A stretch of DNA of 64,000 nt from WTJH01 sp049889695. GTDB taxonomy: Bacteria > Bacteroidota > Bacteroidia > Flavobacteriales > Flavobacteriaceae. Positions 17,881 to 26,866 of this stretch are shown here, one piece after another. Within the stretch, counting starts at the first letter, position 1; every line of letters starts with the position of its first letter. Position numbers and translations under genes: made by a program. Where the stretch lies: NCBI GenBank assembly GCA_049889695.1, contig JBMHCX010000006.1, positions 1 through 64,000 of the forward strand, given 5' to 3'. The notes beneath the pieces are model-generated. The model had not been told where the DNA came from. It was given only the letters and a program-made list of their open reading frames with translations, and searched no databases.

Positions 17881-18318
17881 TTAATATTTTAAACCTATAC
17901 TGAGTTGAAGGGTCTGACTTGGGTGCCAATCAAAATTGGTTTCTTTAAATGTTGGAGGGCCTAATGAACCAAAGATATTTTTGGAAAAACCGTAGCCCTC
18001 TTTAGGGATCCCCAGCCAATTTTTATCGAGTTTTCCATTTTGATTCGCATCATGGAAAACAGCAATTGAGTAAGTTCCGGCAGGAAGATCTGTAAAAGTT
18101 AGTACTTCCTTTTCATTATTGGCGACAGCTATAGACTTTCCTATAACTTCTTTTCCAATAGTAGTAAAGTGTTCGGAGTTGTTATAAACCCCTACAATGA
18201 TATCCCCTTTTTGAGATGTTTGTATGTTTTCAATTGAGACGGTTAATGCCTGGGCGGAAGCGAGTTTTCCGATACATAAGAAAAAGCTTAAAAATAAAAT
18301 GGATAGGTTTTGAAACAT
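17881..18318 (-). CDS. DUF2141 domain-containing exported protein
   Basis: This 145-residue protein has a signal peptide (MFQNLSILFLSFFLCIGKLASA) and one DUF2141 domain. Family signatures present are VGVYNN, DLPAGTYSIAVFHDANQNGKLD and GIPKEGYGFSKN. The Asp-rich loop DANQNGKLD looks like a calcium-type site. The function of DUF2141 is unknown. The ATG at 18318 begins the signal peptide; the only longer start is TTG at 18330. It lies 11 bp upstream of the fusion flavoprotein gene, so the two are probably co-transcribed. Two operator-like sequences lie upstream. Confidence 0.88.
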   Translation of the reverse strand: MFQNLSILFLSFFLCIGKLASAQALTVSIENIQTSQKGDIIVGVYNNSEHFTTIGKEVIGKSIAVANNEKEVLTFTDLPAGTYSIAVFHDANQNGKLDKNWLGIPKEGYGFSKNIFGSLGPPTFKETNFDWHPSQTLQLSIGLKY

Positions 18319-18372
18319 AGGTAGGATCAATTTAGGGTGAGTATAAAGTTATATGGATCCCCTTCTAATTGA

Positions 18373-18389
18373 TGTTAACCGTTTGTTAA
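18373..18389. repeat. TGTTAA direct repeat, 11-bp period
   Basis: TGTTAA at 18373-18378 and again at 18384-18389 are exactly 11 bp apart. Read from the DUF2141 strand this is TTAACA, 5 bp, TTAACA. The arrangement resembles PhoB/PhoP-type OmpR-family sites. Confidence 0.5.
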
Positions 18390-18401
18390 TTCAAGTCCAA
18401 G

Positions 18402-18415
18402 TGAAACGCGTTTCA
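18402..18415. promoter_or_regulatory. Perfect 14-bp palindrome (LacI-type operator candidate)
   Basis: TGAAACGCGTTTCA is a perfect palindrome with a central CG, as in LacI-family operators. It lies about 85 bp upstream of the DUF2141 start codon in a 140-bp non-coding gap. No regulator gene is adjacent. Confidence 0.5.
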
Positions 18416-18458
18416 TCACCCCTCTGTAAATCAGATCAGTTGGTGAATACCGTCTGCT

Positions 18459-19997
18459 TTAATGCCAAAGTATATGAACCAATACTAGGCTTATCGCCAA
18501 CGCCCAGCCTGCCCTTTTTTGCCAAACACCTCCGCTAAAAAACAGCTTCTCCATCCCTTTTAATGGGGTTCGACTCCCCACCAAAGCAATCAGCAAGCCT
18601 ACAGCAATGACGACAAAAGCCCGAACAAAATAGTTGAGATCGGGGAGCCCCAATTGAAGTCCAATATTTAATGGGACTGTAATGATAAATGCGGCTAGCA
18701 CCCAATTTTTGTTGGGATGTAAGCTCCATAGAGCAACACAGATGAGGACGACAAAACCACAGTTAAAATAATATCTTAAGGAGTTAAGGGTGTGCGTAAA
18801 TGCTGCTTCTGGATTTTCGAATTTAAGATAGGTCAATACTCCCCCCATTAGTAATGCGGATGCGAAACTCCAGAGAATGGCTTTTCGGCCAGCTCCGATT
18901 TGTTGTTTTTCAGTTGCTTCCGGATTCAGGTAGGGTTTGTAGATATCTACTGCCCAAAGTGTCGCGATGGAGTTAAAAGTAGAATCGACCGTACTCATTA
19001 GGGATGCAAAAAGACCACAAAGGATTAAGCCCTTAAGTCCACCTGCTAAGCTATTCACCCAATAGGGAAAAGCTTGGTCGGGCTCTGCCAAGCTGTCTCC
19101 TAAGACCCCGTAAAGGGCGATCCCAGGAACAACAATGAGTATGGCCATTCCGTATTTTAGAAGTCCTCCCACAATTAGTCCGGTCTGAGCGTCTGCCAAA
19201 GACCGAGCGGCGAGCGATCGTTGAATGACCGTTTGGTTGGCACACCAATAATTAATATTTAGAAAAAAGAGACCTAACATATGTGTCCAGGGCAGAACCG
19301 GGTGAGCAGCCGACAGGTGCAAATGCATTTTTTCTGGGGTCCTTGCTTGAAGTTGATCCCACCCGCCTAGCGTATCAATAGCCGTATACAGCACAACAAT
19401 ACCTCCTATGAATAAAATCACAAACTGGATAATATCGGTCTTTACGACAGCTCCCAAGCCACCCAGATAGGTGTAGATGGCGGAGAAGCTCCCCAATAAA
19501 AAGATAAGTGTCAATATTCGGACCATTCTGTTCGGATGAATAAAGGTTAAGGCTTCCTGGAAAACAAGTTCAGCGGCATAGGCTCCCCAAAAAAGGGCAG
19601 CCCCCAAGGTAATGGTCGAAAACAGACCGATATTGGCTAAGGAGTAGAGCAAACTTAAGTTCTTTCCTAAACGTTGCTTAATATATTCGCTAATAGTGGT
19701 AACTCGTGCGCGGAGAAATACCGGCACAAAAATAAAAGCAGCCATTAGCAACCCTTGGATTGCATTGATTTCTAGACTTGCTTGGGCAAGCCCATAGAGA
19801 TAGGCAGAGCCCATCATTCCCAAAAACTGATACCCTTGGACATTGGTAGCAATCGTTGAAAATGCAATAGAGTACCACCGTAAACTACGGTTATTCAAAA
19901 AGTATGCTTCTGCGGCTGTATTGTCTTTCAGCCGTCCTCGAAAGGCGACGATAAATATCAGTGAAAAATACCCCAGAACGATGATAATATCCCACAT
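18459..19997 (-). CDS. Sodium:solute symporter family transporter
   Basis: A 512-residue inner-membrane protein of the SSS family (SLC5-like) with about 13 hydrophobic helices, beginning MWDIIIVLGYFSLIFIVAFRG. The family segments LRWYSIAFSTIATN and ASLMSTVDSTFNSIATLW carry the Ser/Thr residues that usually shape the Na+ site. The substrate cannot be read from sequence; relatives carry sugars, amino acids or carboxylates. The gene begins 5 bp after the LLM monooxygenase stop codon, so both probably belong to one operon and the monooxygenase may act on the imported compound. Confidence 0.92.
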   Translation of the reverse strand: MWDIIIVLGYFSLIFIVAFRGRLKDNTAAEAYFLNNRSLRWYSIAFSTIATNVQGYQFLGMMGSAYLYGLAQASLEINAIQGLLMAAFIFVPVFLRARVTTISEYIKQRLGKNLSLLYSLANIGLFSTITLGAALFWGAYAAELVFQEALTFIHPNRMVRILTLIFLLGSFSAIYTYLGGLGAVVKTDIIQFVILFIGGIVVLYTAIDTLGGWDQLQARTPEKMHLHLSAAHPVLPWTHMLGLFFLNINYWCANQTVIQRSLAARSLADAQTGLIVGGLLKYGMAILIVVPGIALYGVLGDSLAEPDQAFPYWVNSLAGGLKGLILCGLFASLMSTVDSTFNSIATLWAVDIYKPYLNPEATEKQQIGAGRKAILWSFASALLMGGVLTYLKFENPEAAFTHTLNSLRYYFNCGFVVLICVALWSLHPNKNWVLAAFIITVPLNIGLQLGLPDLNYFVRAFVVIAVGLLIALVGSRTPLKGMEKLFFSGGVWQKRAGWALAISLVLVHILWH

Positions 19998-20002
19998 AAG
20001 CT

Positions 20003-21157
20003 TTACTGTCGAGGGCCTTCGGCCAATGGTGTTAGTGGGGGTGTTTGCGGTTGTCGGCCGTAGGCTTGGGGTAGAGATACGGTCTCCAAATGCGGGAGAA
20101 CCAAGCGGGCAAAATAGTCTGCTTCTTGCCGATGTGGATAACCTGAAAAAATAAACGAGCGTATCCCCAAGGCCTGATATTTTCTGATTTTAGCAATGAT
20201 TTGATCGGGACTTCCAACCAAAGCAGCACCACAACCGGAACGTGCTAGGCCAATTCCTGTCCATAAATGAGGCTCTACGTAAAAATCATTATCGGAAGCT
20301 TCTCGCATTTCGCTTTGTCGAGCAACCCCTAACGATTGGGAATCTAGAGCGCGGTTGCGAATGTCTGTTCCTGTGTCTAGATTTAGCTTTGAAATCAGTC
20401 CAGCAGCATATGTTCTAGCTTCTTCTTCTGTTTCTCGAACAATCACATGTACCCTGAGGCCAAAATCGACCGTACGGCCATAGGTGGCGGCTTTCATTCG
20501 CATTTTGTCCATCAGATGAACCAATCGGTCTTCTGTTTCTGGCCACATCAAATAAACGTCGCAATGTTCGGCGCATAGCTCTAGTCCGGCAGGAGAGTAG
20601 CCACCAAAATATAGGAGAGGCCCACCGTTTTGCTGATAGGGCTTAACCGGAGCTGTCGGAAGCTTAAGCTGATAAAATTCCCCATTAAAATCCACAAAAT
20701 CTTGTGTCCAACATTGTTTTAAAATTTCAATGACCTCCCGAGATCTGGCATAACGAGCAGCTGAATCTAATTCAGTGCCTGGTAGATTGGAGGAAATGAT
20801 ATTGATGGTTAAGCGTCCTTTTAAGATATGATCTAGAGTAGCAATGGCGCGGGCTAACATCGGAGGATGTACTTCCCCACATCGAATCGCTGTAAGAAGG
20901 TTGATGTGTTGCGTTAGAGGAGCAACAGCAGACGCAAAACTCAGGGTGTCTTGTCCGACCTGATAAGAAGAAGGACAAAGGATGTTTCGAAAACCATAGC
21001 GATCCACTTCTCGAACTAAGGCAGAAGTATTCTCCCAATTGCTCTTGTATTTGGGGTTGCGGGTGCCTAAAAAATCATCGTCTCCATCACAGATGGGGGC
21101 AAACCATGAAATTTCACTTCCTGTCAGGTGTTCAGAAGTACATAAGGGAGGTGTCAA
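20003..21157 (-). CDS. LLM class flavin-dependent oxidoreductase (SsuD-like)
   Basis: A 384-residue bacterial luciferase-like TIM-barrel monooxygenase of the alkanesulfonate monooxygenase (SsuD) type that uses reduced flavin and oxygen. Visible features are [14 protein letters not shown] at the N-terminus, [22 protein letters not shown], and [20 protein letters not shown] near the end. No in-frame ATG lies before the conserved start, so TTG at 21157 is the probable start codon. No flavin reductase is adjacent. The symporter gene follows directly, suggesting joint uptake and oxidation of an organic compound, perhaps a sulfonate; this is inference. Confidence 0.9.
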   Translation of the reverse strand: MTPPLCTSEHLTGSEISWFAPICDGDDDFLGTRNPKYKSNWENTSALVREVDRYGFRNILCPSSYQVGQDTLSFASAVAPLTQHINLLTAIRCGEVHPPMLARAIATLDHILKGRLTINIISSNLPGTELDSAARYARSREVIEILKQCWTQDFVDFNGEFYQLKLPTAPVKPYQQNGGPLLYFGGYSPAGLELCAEHCDVYLMWPETEDRLVHLMDKMRMKAATYGRTVDFGLRVHVIVRETEEEARTYAAGLISKLNLDTGTDIRNRALDSQSLGVARQSEMREASDNDFYVEPHLWTGIGLARSGCGAALVGSPDQIIAKIRKYQALGIRSFIFSGYPHRQEADYFARLVLPHLETVSLPQAYGRQPQTPPLTPLAEGPRQ

Positions 21158-21242
21158 AGAGTTTGTTTTGAATTAGTGTACCCCAAAATACAAGAAAATT
21201 TTAGACAAAAACTAAACAAAATAAGCTACCTTGAAAGGACTT

Positions 21243-22013
21243 ATGCCAGCGGATTTAAACATAGTTCTCTTAGAAATGAACCTGACTTGGGAGTCGGCTG
21301 AAGTCAACAAAAAAGCCATTGAACAACGACTAGAAAAACTTCCAGGTCACATCGATTTAGTGGTGCTCCCAGAAATGTTTACAACGGGGTTCAGTATGCA
21401 ACCTCAACAATTCGCAGAAAGGATGTCTGGTGAAAGTGTTCGTTGGATGCAGCAGTTGGCGGTTCAACATCAGATCGGTATTGCAGGAAGCCTAGCGATC
21501 CGTGAAGAAGAACAGTATTTTAATCGTTTTATCCTCGCGCATGCCGACGGACAATGCGACTATTACGACAAACGACATCTTTTTGGCATGGGGGGCGAGG
21601 TAGATGCTTATCACAGTGGGGATAACAACGGGATTATTTCCTTTAAGGGCTGGAAAATATGCTTGCGAATTTGCTATGACCTTCGTTTTCCGGTCTGGTG
21701 TCGAAATAGAGACGATTATGATGTCCTCTTGTTTACGGCCAACTGGCCCAACCCTAGAATCCAAGCGTGGGATACGCTCCTTCAGGCACGTGCTATCGAA
21801 AATATGTCCTATACGATTGGTGTTAACCGAACTGGAACAGACCCCAAAGGCAATTATTATCCGGGGCATTCAGCCGCCTATAATCCTTTAGGAAAAAAAA
21901 TCAGCGAAATTGAGGGAGATTGGTATTTTGCGAGGCTTTCAGCTGCTTCTCTTCAGCAGTTGCGGGAGCAGTTGCCATTTCTTCAGGATCGGGATCGTTT
22001 TGAAATGGGTTGA
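21243..22013 (+). CDS. Nitrilase-superfamily amidohydrolase (omega-amidase, YafV-like)
   Basis: A 256-residue carbon-nitrogen hydrolase. The catalytic triad is visible: E44 in LPEMFTTGF, K110 in YYDKRHLF and C144 in ICYDLRFPVW. This wording is close to omega-amidases (YafV/Nit2), which hydrolyse alpha-ketoglutaramate and alpha-ketosuccinamate in methionine salvage. I used the ATG at 21243; a TTG four codons earlier is also open. Its last 113 bp overlap the 3' end of the convergent lipoprotein gene. It is divergent from the LLM monooxygenase. Confidence 0.9.
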   Translation: MPADLNIVLLEMNLTWESAEVNKKAIEQRLEKLPGHIDLVVLPEMFTTGFSMQPQQFAERMSGESVRWMQQLAVQHQIGIAGSLAIREEEQYFNRFILAHADGQCDYYDKRHLFGMGGEVDAYHSGDNNGIISFKGWKICLRICYDLRFPVWCRNRDDYDVLLFTANWPNPRIQAWDTLLQARAIENMSYTIGVNRTGTDPKGNYYPGHSAAYNPLGKKISEIEGDWYFARLSAASLQQLREQLPFLQDRDRFEMG

Positions 22014-23625
22014 ACTGTTCATTGAGATCCCAATTGGCCCGAAGTTCCAATTCTGGAGGGTAGTAGGATCTGCGCTCAGGTTGAATCTTTTGTAGGTAAT
22101 TTCCCGTATCCCAACGTCCATTAGCATTGCAGTCTTCGATGACGCGAACTCGGTATTTTCCTGGTAAAAGATAGTCGAAGGTATAGGTCCCGAAGGGATC
22201 CTCTTCTGATACTTCTCGGATGACTTTTAACCCTTTTCCATCCAAAAGTTGCAGGATAAATGGGCAGTCGAATTCCCATGGCATCCGGACAATGATGTTG
22301 CCATAGGCATCTGTTTTTTGCGTGCGCCAATTCCACTGTAGGCTATCGTTAGTACTTCCCCAAAAATCTGTTAGCGCTTGGGGAGTCATGGAAAGGGAAT
22401 AACGATCATTGGGAATTTTTTCAAAATCTACATACAAACGATCGTGGTTTTCATCTAGTCGTACCCGAAAGGGTACGGGAAGGGTATCTACATTGACCAA
22501 ACGGAAATGAGTGGAATCCAGCTGAACAACTGGGCGATTCATGTTCAGGATAAGGGTGTCTCTAAGGTTTAATTTTCCTTTTTGGAGAGGGCTAACCACC
22601 AATGAGTCGGCTGTTTTTTGGCGAAATTTAACGGTGAATTTCTGAAGGGAATCGGCCACTGCTAAGCCTAACTGAAGGGAGTCTAAACCTTCATGCTCTG
22701 TGATCCAGAAATTTAAAGTATCGGTCTTGCGATCTCTGTTGGTCAGGTATCTGAATCCCTCTGGGACAGAGCTGAGTATTTCAATCGGACGTTTTTCAAA
22801 GCCGCCAAAATATCCGATCCCAATTTTATTGTGATTGATGTAAAAAGGTCGCGCCCACTGAAACGCTAATACTTCTTTAAACATTCGAAAATGAAGCACA
22901 CTGTCGGTGGGTAAGCGAATCGGGTCTTTTAAAAATCCGATCTTTTCGGATGCTGGATCAAAGATATAATTGAAGTTCAAATCTTTGAGCGCTATCACTT
23001 CATAGGTTCCCTCCCGAAGGTTTTGAAATTCAAAGAAGATTGAATCCAAGGTACTGGTCACATAAAAAGGTTTTATCAGATAGGGCATGGAGTCTCTGGG
23101 GATAGAGTCGACCAATGGATACATTTGTAAGGTAACATATTCTTCACTCACTTCTAACAACCCATCTGAAATCTTTCCACCGAGTCCCAGAGAATCAATC
23201 TCATCTCCGGTCGAGAACGTATAGCTAAAAAAGGGAAGTATGTTTCCTTCGTTATGATCGTTGATGGCTTCCCCAAAATTGATCGTGTAGGTCGTAAGTG
23301 CTTGTAGACTGTCCAGAAATTCGATGGTAACTTTTTTTGAAGCTCCAGTCTGTGGACGTATGGTGTAGGCTTTTTTTTCTAATGGGGGAGAAATCACTAG
23401 TTGTTTATCTAGATCTTTAAACTTGACAAACTCATCGAATGTCAGGACAATTTTGTCACTCTTAAAGTTAACGCTTCTCATTTTAGGGGAAGCATTGATC
23501 AAAACAGGGGGGATCGAATCTAAAGGGCCTCCGGTGGGGGAACCTCTTCGGGCACAACCGATCAGTAGAAGTCCCACAACCAAAAAGTAACAGCAGTATT
23601 TAAAGTGCTTAATAGCGATCATCAT
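21901..23625 (-). CDS. Ig-like (SbsA-type) domain lipoprotein
   Basis: This 574-residue protein has a lipoprotein signal (VVGLLLIGC) followed by RRGSPTGGPLDSIPPV and an SbsA-type Ig-like domain (residues about 35-140; LVISPPLEKK, FGEAINDHNEGN). Several beta-sandwich segments follow, and the loops DLNFNYIFD and DCNANGRWD resemble Asp-rich turns of carboxypeptidase-regulatory-like domains. It is a conserved outer-membrane or surface lipoprotein of Bacteroidota without a proven role. Three starts are stacked (GTG-ATG-ATG); I use the first ATG. Its tail overlaps the omega-amidase gene by 113 bp on the opposite strand. Confidence 0.85.
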   Translation of the reverse strand: MMIAIKHFKYCCYFLVVGLLLIGCARRGSPTGGPLDSIPPVLINASPKMRSVNFKSDKIVLTFDEFVKFKDLDKQLVISPPLEKKAYTIRPQTGASKKVTIEFLDSLQALTTYTINFGEAINDHNEGNILPFFSYTFSTGDEIDSLGLGGKISDGLLEVSEEYVTLQMYPLVDSIPRDSMPYLIKPFYVTSTLDSIFFEFQNLREGTYEVIALKDLNFNYIFDPASEKIGFLKDPIRLPTDSVLHFRMFKEVLAFQWARPFYINHNKIGIGYFGGFEKRPIEILSSVPEGFRYLTNRDRKTDTLNFWITEHEGLDSLQLGLAVADSLQKFTVKFRQKTADSLVVSPLQKGKLNLRDTLILNMNRPVVQLDSTHFRLVNVDTLPVPFRVRLDENHDRLYVDFEKIPNDRYSLSMTPQALTDFWGSTNDSLQWNWRTQKTDAYGNIIVRMPWEFDCPFILQLLDGKGLKVIREVSEEDPFGTYTFDYLLPGKYRVRVIEDCNANGRWDTGNYLQKIQPERRSYYPPELELRANWDLNEQFNPFQNDPDPEEMATAPATAEEKQLKASQNTNLPQFR

Positions 23626-23649
23626 CACTGCAAAAATAAGCGAATAATC

Positions 23650-24336
23650 TTAAGCCAATCGACATGCAATCGTGGCAACAGAAAGTCGAGGGGAGTTTTT
23701 TTGGCGCAGTGCTTTTCCACAAGCGGCAAGGGTGGCCCCAGTGGTCATTACATCGTCTACCAAGAGCAGGTGTTTAGCAGCAGTAGGGCTTAGTTGTGGA
23801 TTAAGCTTAAAAGCGTCTGCAATTAACGCTTTGCGTTTTTGGGCATTGGCATGGGCCAGATGTGGGGTGTTCCGTATACGTTGAAGATAGTCAGGGCTAA
23901 ACCCTGCATTTAAATGGGTCGCCAGGGAGCGACCAAATGAAAATACTTGATTGTATCCTCTTTTTCGTTGGCGGTCGGGGTGTAACGGGACAGGGACTAC
24001 CATATCTACGGTCTGAAAAATATCGATTTCACGCAGCTGATGACCTAGTCGATTTCCACAATAGGTTCCGATCGTTTTTTGATGATGATATTTCATCTGA
24101 TGAATCATTTTTGCCACTTTTCCATGCTGGTCAAATAAAAACAAACTACTGGAGCGAAAAACAGGAAAAATATTTTGAAGCTGCTCTTGCATGGGGTTGG
24201 TTGCCCACAGATGATAGCGTGTTTCTGGAAGCTCGAATCCACAACGCAAACAAATAGTATTTTCCCAAGGCTGAAGATGAACACGACAAATGGGACAAAT
24301 GGGGGGAAGGAAAAGATCTAAGATGGCGGTCCACAT
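23650..24336 (-). CDS. ComF family phosphoribosyltransferase-like protein
   Basis: A 228-residue ComF protein. The N-terminus has a four-Cys zinc-finger pattern (CPIC then CLRC) and the C-terminal half a PRTase-type fold with the PRPP loop LLVDDVMTTGATLAAC. In competent bacteria ComF supports uptake of transforming DNA together with a helicase; elsewhere its role is unclear. The frame is open to an ATG at 24399, but homologous proteins begin close to the Cys motif, so I take the ATG at 24336. It is divergent from the GlyRS gene, and its stop is 24 bp from the lipoprotein start. Confidence 0.92.
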   Translation of the reverse strand: MWTAILDLFLPPICPICRVHLQPWENTICLRCGFELPETRYHLWATNPMQEQLQNIFPVFRSSSLFLFDQHGKVAKMIHQMKYHHQKTIGTYCGNRLGHQLREIDIFQTVDMVVPVPLHPDRQRKRGYNQVFSFGRSLATHLNAGFSPDYLQRIRNTPHLAHANAQKRKALIADAFKLNPQLSPTAAKHLLLVDDVMTTGATLAACGKALRQKNSPRLSVATIACRLA

Positions 24337-24428
24337 CGGAAGGGTAGATTGGTGACCCTTGAATTTAACAAAAAACATAGAATTGTTTTTCAACAGCATT
24401 TTTTCCTGTCAAGGCTGCTAAAAACTGC

Positions 24429-24436
24429 TATTTTTG
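24429..24436 (+). promoter_or_regulatory. -7 element just before glyRS
   Basis: TATTTTTG matches TAnnTTTG and ends only 4 nt before the ATG at 24441, which implies a nearly leaderless mRNA. A good -33 TTG is not seen, so the call is moderate. Confidence 0.4.
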
Positions 24437-24440
24437 CCCC

Positions 24441-25982
24441 ATGGCACAACAGAACGACACTTTTAAAAAAGTAATTGCCCATGCGAAAGAGTATGGCTTT
24501 GTATTTCCATCCAGTGAAATTTATGATGGCCTCAGTGCCGTATACGATTACGGTCAGAACGGGGCGGCCCTAAAAAATAATATTCGATCTTACTGGTGGC
24601 AAGCTATGACGCAAATGCACCAGAACATCGTCGGGATAGATGCAGCAATTTTCATGCATCCAACCACATGGAAAGCTTCTGGTCATGTCGATGCTTTCAA
24701 CGACCCACTCATCGATAACAAAGATTCCAAGAAGCGCTATCGTGCAGACGTGTTGGTAGAAGACTATGTCGGAAAGTTAGATGCTAAAATCGATAAGGAA
24801 GTCAAAAAAGCAGCAAAACGTTTCGGAGATGCCTTCGATAAAGACCAATTTTTAGCGACGAATTCACGTGTTTTAAAATACCAGGAAGAAGGAGCGTCTA
24901 TTTTAAAGCGATTGGGGAAATCTTTGGAAAAAGAAGATTTAGCCGATGTTAAGGCATTAATCGAGGAGCTCGAAATTGCTTGTCCAGAGTCGGGTTCTCG
25001 CAATTGGACGGATGTCAAACAATTCAATCTGATGTTTGGAACACAGTTGGGCGCCTCTGCAGATTCTGCCATGGACCTCTATCTCCGTCCTGAAACTGCA
25101 CAAGGAATTTTTGTCAACTACTTAAATGTTCAAAAAACAGGGCGAATGAAGCTCCCTTTTGGCATTGCCCAAACGGGAAAAGCCTTCCGTAACGAAATAG
25201 TTGCCCGACAATTCATTTTTCGAATGCGCGAATTCGAACAGATGGAAATGCAGTTTTTTATTCCTCCAGGAAGCCAACAGCACTGGTACGAATATTGGAA
25301 AGAAACACGTCTGAAATGGCATTTAGCGCTTGGTTTAGGAAAAGACAACTACCGTTTTCACGATCATGAAAAATTAGCCCACTATGCAGATGCTGCCAGT
25401 GATATAGAATTTAAGTTTCCCTTTGGATTCAAAGAACTCGAGGGGATACACTCACGGACCGATTTTGACTTGGGAGCGCACGAAAAATACGCTGGGAAAA
25501 AGTTACAATACTTCGATCCCGAACAGAACAAAAGCTATGTCCCCTATGTTTTAGAAACTTCTGTGGGGCTCGACCGTTTATTTTTAGCCGTTTTTTCCAA
25601 TGCCTTACAGGAGGAAACCTTGGAGGATGGTAGTGCGCGAACAGTCCTTAAGCTTCCGGCTCCACTGGCGCCTACAAAAGTGGCAGTTCTGCCCTTGGTG
25701 AAAAAAGATGGACTCCCGGATGTTGCCAACCAAATCATCGATGATTTAAAGTGGGATATGACAACAGCCTATGACGAAAAAGATGCCGTTGGTAGACGTT
25801 ATCGTCGTCAGGATGCTCTTGGAACACCTTATTGTATCACCGTGGATCATCAAACTTTGGAGGACCAAACCGTAACTCTACGATCGAGAGATACAATGGA
25901 ACAAGAACGTTTAGCCATCGCTGATCTTCGTTCTAGATTACTGGAAGATGTTTCTATTAGTTCCCTTTTAAGACGTTTGTGA
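24441..25982 (+). CDS. glyS: Glycine--tRNA ligase (alpha2, eukaryote/archaea-like type)
   Basis: A class II aminoacyl-tRNA synthetase that charges tRNA-Gly. The 513-residue single-chain form (GlyQS type) starts FKKVIAHAKEYGFVFPSSEIYDG. The motif 2 region is FRNEIVARQFIFRMREFEQ, motif 3 is VLETSVGLDRLFLA, and the anticodon-binding domain begins near residue 395 (APTKVAVLPLVKK). The alpha2 type rather than the alpha2beta2 GlyQ/GlyS pair is usual in Bacteroidota. It is divergent from comF and appears monocistronic. Confidence 0.97.
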   Translation: MAQQNDTFKKVIAHAKEYGFVFPSSEIYDGLSAVYDYGQNGAALKNNIRSYWWQAMTQMHQNIVGIDAAIFMHPTTWKASGHVDAFNDPLIDNKDSKKRYRADVLVEDYVGKLDAKIDKEVKKAAKRFGDAFDKDQFLATNSRVLKYQEEGASILKRLGKSLEKEDLADVKALIEELEIACPESGSRNWTDVKQFNLMFGTQLGASADSAMDLYLRPETAQGIFVNYLNVQKTGRMKLPFGIAQTGKAFRNEIVARQFIFRMREFEQMEMQFFIPPGSQQHWYEYWKETRLKWHLALGLGKDNYRFHDHEKLAHYADAASDIEFKFPFGFKELEGIHSRTDFDLGAHEKYAGKKLQYFDPEQNKSYVPYVLETSVGLDRLFLAVFSNALQEETLEDGSARTVLKLPAPLAPTKVAVLPLVKKDGLPDVANQIIDDLKWDMTTAYDEKDAVGRRYRRQDALGTPYCITVDHQTLEDQTVTLRSRDTMEQERLAIADLRSRLLEDVSISSLLRRL

Positions 25983-26089
25983 TTTAACAAACCAATGTGA
26001 GTGCTTCTATTTTTGGGGTGTGTGGGACATGCCGCTTGCAATCCCTTTCTGGGGGTAATTTTTATACGGAATACTTACCTTAGACCTCT

Positions 26090-26866
26090 ATGAAAATACT
26101 CTCTTACAATGTCAACGGCATTCGTGCTGCTATGAAAAAAGGATTTTTGGACTGGTTACAATCGGCCGATCCAGATGTGGTGTGTATACAAGAAACCAAA
26201 GCGAATCCCGATCAAGTAGACACCGCTCTTTTTGAAGCTTTGGGCTATCAACATTATTGGGTTTCAGCAGAAAAAAAAGGATACAGTGGAGTGGCTATCT
26301 TAACCAAGCAAACTCCCTTACATATCTCTACAAGTACTGGGATAGCTGCTATCGACCATGAGGGGAGGTTTATTCGGGTAGATTTCCCTGAATTATCGGT
26401 CGCTAGTTTATACTTGCCTTCGGGGACCAATCCTGCCCGATTGGAATTTAAATTTGGGTTCATGGATATTTTTCAGGACTACGTAGATCAGCTCAAACAG
26501 CAGTTTCCCAAGCTGCTAATCTGCGGGGACTACAATATCTGCCATGAGGCGATCGATATTCACGATCCTGTTCGCAATAAAAATGTCTCTGGCTTTTTAC
26601 CCGAAGAACGCCAGTGGCTGGACGAATTTCTAAAGCGCGGATTCACGGACACCTTCCGACACCTCAATCAAGAGCCACACCAATACAGCTGGTGGAGCTA
26701 TCGTGCCAATGCCCGTGCGAACAACAAAGGATGGCGAATTGATTACGCATTGGCCACGGATAATTTAATTCCGTATCTTGATAGGGCATTTTTGCTTCCA
26801 CAGGCCATGCATTCCGATCATTGTCCTGTAGGCGTAAATTTTACATTTGAATCGAATAAAGGATGA
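26090..26866 (+). CDS. xth: Exodeoxyribonuclease III
   Basis: A 258-residue AP endonuclease / 3'-5' exonuclease of the EEP superfamily, acting in base-excision repair. Visible motifs are SYNVNGIRAA at the N-terminus, CIQETKA (metal-binding Glu), GDYNICHEAID and a C-terminal WRIDYALAT with SDHCPVG (catalytic Asp-His). Length is typical. Its stop codon overlaps the ATG of the following OmpA-family gene (ATGA), so translation is coupled. Confidence 0.96.
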   Translation: MKILSYNVNGIRAAMKKGFLDWLQSADPDVVCIQETKANPDQVDTALFEALGYQHYWVSAEKKGYSGVAILTKQTPLHISTSTGIAAIDHEGRFIRVDFPELSVASLYLPSGTNPARLEFKFGFMDIFQDYVDQLKQQFPKLLICGDYNICHEAIDIHDPVRNKNVSGFLPEERQWLDEFLKRGFTDTFRHLNQEPHQYSWWSYRANARANNKGWRIDYALATDNLIPYLDRAFLLPQAMHSDHCPVGVNFTFESNKG

